NCBI GenBank assembly: GCA_937967875.1
Contig: CALBTQ010000291.1
Coordinates: 1-9,452, forward strand
From: an uncultured Pseudomonadota bacterium
GTDB taxonomy: Bacteria > Lernaellota > Lernaellaia > Lernaellales > Lernaellaceae
Length of the DNA: 9,452 bases
Direction of reading: 5' to 3'
In this document: piece after piece, positions 7,222 to 9,452 of the stretch
Layout: every line of letters starts with the position of its first letter
Numbering within the stretch: the stretch's first letter is position 1
Program-made: the position numbers and the translations under genes
The notes under the pieces: generated by a model
Databases searched by the model: none
Told to the model about the DNA's origin: nothing
What the model saw: the letters and a program-made list of their open reading frames with translations, nothing else

Positions 7222-8259
7222 TTAGCGTTTAATCGGAAATTCGGTCCACTTGTCGCCGTTGTCCTGCGTCGCGAACAGTGTCCCCCGCCCCCCGATCACC
7301 ACGCCCATGCCGGTGGGGGAAAATCCGACCGCGCTCAGCCAGGTGTACGCTTTCAAACCGACGAGGCTCGCCCGGCCGCCGGCGACCTTGATCAAGGTGC
7401 CTTCCAGCCCGGCCGCCCAGACGGCGTCGGGACCGAGCGCGATTTTGTTCAGGTGCACCTTCACGCCGGTGTCGATCGCTTCCCAGGTTTCGCCGCCGTC
7501 GGTCGTGTGCAGCAGCAGACCGTTCACGCCGGCCGCCCAGCCTTCGCGCTCGTCTCTGAAAACCACATCGTTCAACACGACCTGATGACCGGTGTGCACC
7601 GTGTGCCAGGTCGCGCCGCCGTCAGTGCTGCGAAAGATGTTGCTGAGTGAGGTCATCTGCACGTTCTCGTCCAACTGCGCCTCCCACAGCGGATACTCGC
7701 CGACGATGAACGCCAGATGCTCGTTGACGAACGACACCGCGTTGATCTGCGCGTTGGCCATCGGCTCGAGCACCTGGTCGATCCACGTCCGGCCGCCATC
7801 CTCCGTGCGCAGCAAGACGCCGAAGTTGCCCACGGCGATGCCGTGCTTGGCGTCGGCGAAATCGACATCGAACAGCGCTTCGTCGGTGATTTTCTCATCG
7901 GCCAGCCAGGTCTTGCCGCCGTCGACGGTGTGAATGATCTTACCCGCACGGCCGACCGCCCAACCCAGATCCCGGCCGACGAAATCCACGGAGAAAAGCG
8001 CGAAGTCGCCCAACTCGCATTCGCGGTCCCAGGTCTGCGCGCCGTCGGTCGTATGCATCACGAGGCCCGGGTAGCCGACCACCCAGGCCTCGTTATCGCC
8101 GACAAACATCACGTCATAGAGCCGATCGCGGAAAACCAGCGTCGGGCATGTGCCGTCGTCGGCGGCGATCGCCACTGCGATCATCCCCGCGACGATCGCG
8201 GTGAGCGCGAACAGGCAGATCCACATAGCCCGCTTGCATACAAGTTGTCGTTTCATCAT
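7222..8259 (-). CDS. Ycf48-like Asp-box beta-propeller, exported
   Basis: 345 residues. The N-terminus has positive charges (KR at 3-4 and 9-10) and a hydrophobic stretch at ~12-32 ending AIAADD, a signal peptide (cut near 32-34) or an anchor. The rest is a repeat protein with six Asp-box motifs, S/T-x-D-x-G-x-x-W: TTDGAQTW 70-77, TVDGGKTW 111-118, TEDGGRTW 152-159, STDGGATW 211-218, TTDGGETW 252-259, and a divergent TQDNGDKW 331-338. A seventh, degenerate blade falls at ~285-300 (GTLIKVAGGRA). Spacing of about 41 residues and the GWAVG/GLLLHT strands match the seven-bladed Ycf48/HCF136 fold. In oxygenic phototrophs that fold assists photosystem II assembly. Here it sits between a DUF1329 protein and an RND pump, so a periplasmic scaffold or accessory role is inferred. 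The ATG at 8259 overlaps the upstream stop. A second ATG at 8256 is equally possible. Confidence 0.88.
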   Translation of the reverse strand: MMKRQLVCKRAMWICLFALTAIVAGMIAVAIAADDGTCPTLVFRDRLYDVMFVGDNEAWVVGYPGLVMHTTDGAQTWDRECELGDFALFSVDFVGRDLGWAVGRAGKIIHTVDGGKTWLADEKITDEALFDVDFADAKHGIAVGNFGVLLRTEDGGRTWIDQVLEPMANAQINAVSFVNEHLAFIVGEYPLWEAQLDENVQMTSLSNIFRSTDGGATWHTVHTGHQVVLNDVVFRDEREGWAAGVNGLLLHTTDGGETWEAIDTGVKVHLNKIALGPDAVWAAGLEGTLIKVAGGRASLVGLKAYTWLSAVGFSPTGMGVVIGGRGTLFATQDNGDKWTEFPIKR

Positions 8260-8261
8260 CA
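8257..8261 (-). promoter_or_regulatory. TGATG stop/start overlap coupling DUF1329 and propeller genes
   Basis: On the - strand the DUF1329 stop TGA (8261-8259) shares its last A with the propeller ATG (8259-8257). A second ATG follows at once (8256-8254). AGG lies 7 bases before the first ATG, inside the DUF1329 coding end. This arrangement is typical of translational coupling, in which ribosomes ending one protein re-start on the next, and it implies a matched supply of the two proteins. Confidence 0.6.
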
Positions 8262-9408
8262 GCGAGCCTGTTTACGCAGCGAGGTCAGCGTGAACTGCGA
8301 CGGCTTCAGCCCCACGTTCGCCTTGCTGGAGAACCACGGGAACGCGGTCGCATGTTCGGCCTGCAGATCCACGACCAGCGAAGTCCCGATGCCCAGCGGC
8401 TGCCGGCGCGGATCGGGCGACTGGTTGTAGGCGTTGATCAGCACTTTCCACAACTGCCCCTTCTTGTCGTAAGCCTCCTTGAACAGGAAGTAATAGGACT
8501 CGGCGTCGATGTAGCAAATCATCTTGCTGTAAGGGTAATCGCGGAACTTGGGCAGCGCCTCGACCACGTACATTGGGCGCGGCTCCCATTTGGCTTTGAA
8601 ATTCCAGTGCGGCGGCGTTTCGAAATCGAATGTATTTTTGACCTGGTTGCGACCGATCGGAATCTCGCTGGCCATCGGCGCCAGGTAGGTTCCCTTGGCG
8701 ATGATCTTCCAGTGCATCCACTCCGGATAGCCCATGTACCCGCGCACGTCTTCATAGAGCAAGTCGGTGTTGTTCCAGGCGTCGCCGCGCGTGCCGAACG
8801 AGAAGCGGATCGGCCGCCGCTGCGCCGGATTGTAAATGTAGCCGTCCTGATCCTTGGGCTGGGTGTAGCGCCAATACAGCGCGGTGAAGCCCTTCTTGTC
8901 CAGCGGCTTCTGGCAGACGGTCATCGAGTAGTACTGAATGCTCTTGCTCGCCGCTTCCGGCTGATGCGGGCGCGGTTCGATGTCGGTGCGGAACATCGAG
9001 CGGATGATGTAATCCCACGTCCATTCCTCGTGACGCTCGACGCCGCGCTTGGCGCTGATCCAGTACACGGCGAATTCGTTGGTGGCGTCGTCGCCATTGT
9101 GGCCGTAGGTGTAGTTCCAGGCCACTTCCAAGCCCGTTTTGGGATTGGGGAACGGCAGACCGCCCATGTAATTCTTGATGCCGATCGTGCGCGCGCTGTT
9201 GCCAACGTCGATCAGCTCGACCTGCCCCTGGTATTTGTTGGTCGCCTCGATGTAGCTGTCGCTGGGCGCGTAAGGCGAGTAATTTTTCGTCCAGACATTC
9301 AGCCCATATTTTTTGACCAGCAGCGCCACGCCGCCGGGCAGCAATTTTTCCACCTTGCCGACGTTGGCCGAATTGATCACCTCGCCCGCCGCGAATCCCG
9401 GCGGATTT
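8259..9408 (-). CDS. DUF1329 (LolA-like) envelope protein, N-terminus missing
   Basis: 382 genomic residues are visible. The frame is open past the GTG at 9380 (which is internal) through codons for NPPGFAAGE up to the adapter junction, so the start and any signal peptide lie beyond the right edge. Full DUF1329 proteins are, as I recall, about 450 residues, so some 60-70 are missing. Family marks, numbered from the GTG: YMGGLPFPNPKTGLEVAWNY (71-90), QPKDQDGYIYNPAQRRPIRF (174-193), and a C-terminal aromatic stretch with RPMYVVEA (268-275) and DKKGQLWKV (305-313). The family is usually exported, often annotated 'outer membrane lipoprotein-sorting protein', and is thought to adopt a LolA/LolB-like half-barrel able to hold an acyl chain. 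That fold assignment is from memory. It is the first visible gene of the operon with the propeller and RND pump, so the inferred role is carrying the pump's hydrophobic cargo or its partner in the periplasm. Confidence 0.85.
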
Positions 9409-9452
9409 AGATCGGAAGAGCGTCGTGTAGGGAAAGAGTGTAGATCTCGGTG
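9409..9452. other. Illumina TruSeq adapter, not genomic
   Basis: From 9409 to the end the sequence reads AGATCGGAAGAGC, then GTCGTGTAGGGAAAGAG, then TGTAGATCTCGGTG. All 44 bases match the reverse complement of the Illumina TruSeq universal (P5-side) adapter. This is read-through left on the contig end. Genomic sequence therefore stops at about 9408, and a base or two of chance match at the junction cannot be excluded. On the - strand the adapter is open in the DUF1329 frame and encodes HRDLHSFPTRRSSDL. Confidence 0.98.

Noticed and set aside
9378..9380. GTG at 9380 as the true start of the DUF1329 gene
   Set aside because: The frame stays open upstream with family-like residues (NPPGFAAGE), and a start here would leave an exported protein without a signal peptide. 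The gene is simply truncated.
8352..9410. + strand open frame of 352 codons opposite the DUF1329 gene
   Set aside because: It is a shadow frame whose end runs into the adapter. DUF1329 family motifs on the - strand explain the region.

Overview
The window is a contig-like fragment of GC-rich DNA from a Gram-negative bacterium. It holds six protein genes and one tRNA gene, and both end genes are cut. The Gram-negative call rests on an RND/MMPL exporter encoded with a DUF1329 (LolA-like) periplasmic protein and a signal-peptide-bearing beta-propeller. The mix (HerA-like ATPase, TauE/SafE permease, DUF1329/Ycf48-like/RND set, six-hairpin glycosidase) would suit a deltaproteobacterial or related environmental lineage, but I cannot name a taxon. 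No phage, transposon or CRISPR signature is visible.

Left part (1-1449, + strand): the C-terminal ~440 residues of a six-hairpin (alpha/alpha-toroid) glycosidase-like protein, open at the left edge, then a tRNA-Arg(UCU). Next (1477-3825, - strand): a 782-residue HerA/DUF87-type ATPase with intact Walker motifs and a long charged, coiled-coil-like C-terminal tail. It converges on the tRNA. Its AT-rich 181-bp upstream region (3826-4006) is a divergent promoter region shared with a + strand TauE/SafE-family permease (4007-4744). The permease converges on the next - strand gene so tightly that the two stop codons share one palindromic TTAA.

Right part (4741-9408, - strand): a compact operon read right to left, DUF1329 protein -> Ycf48-like Asp-box beta-propeller -> 821-residue RND/MMPL transporter. 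The first two genes overlap in a TGATG, and 15 bp separate the second from the third. The set reads as a proton-driven envelope export system: inner-membrane pump, periplasmic propeller, and LolA-like protein that may carry a hydrophobic cargo. The substrate is unknown. This is the window's best candidate for a poorly described system, although I recall the combination recurring in proteobacteria, usually with a DUF1302 outer-membrane protein that would lie beyond the right edge here.

The last 44 bases (9409-9452) are not genomic. They match the Illumina TruSeq universal adapter in reverse complement. The DUF1329 reading frame runs through this adapter, so automatic gene calling would attach a false N-terminus. 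The true genomic sequence ends at about 9408.
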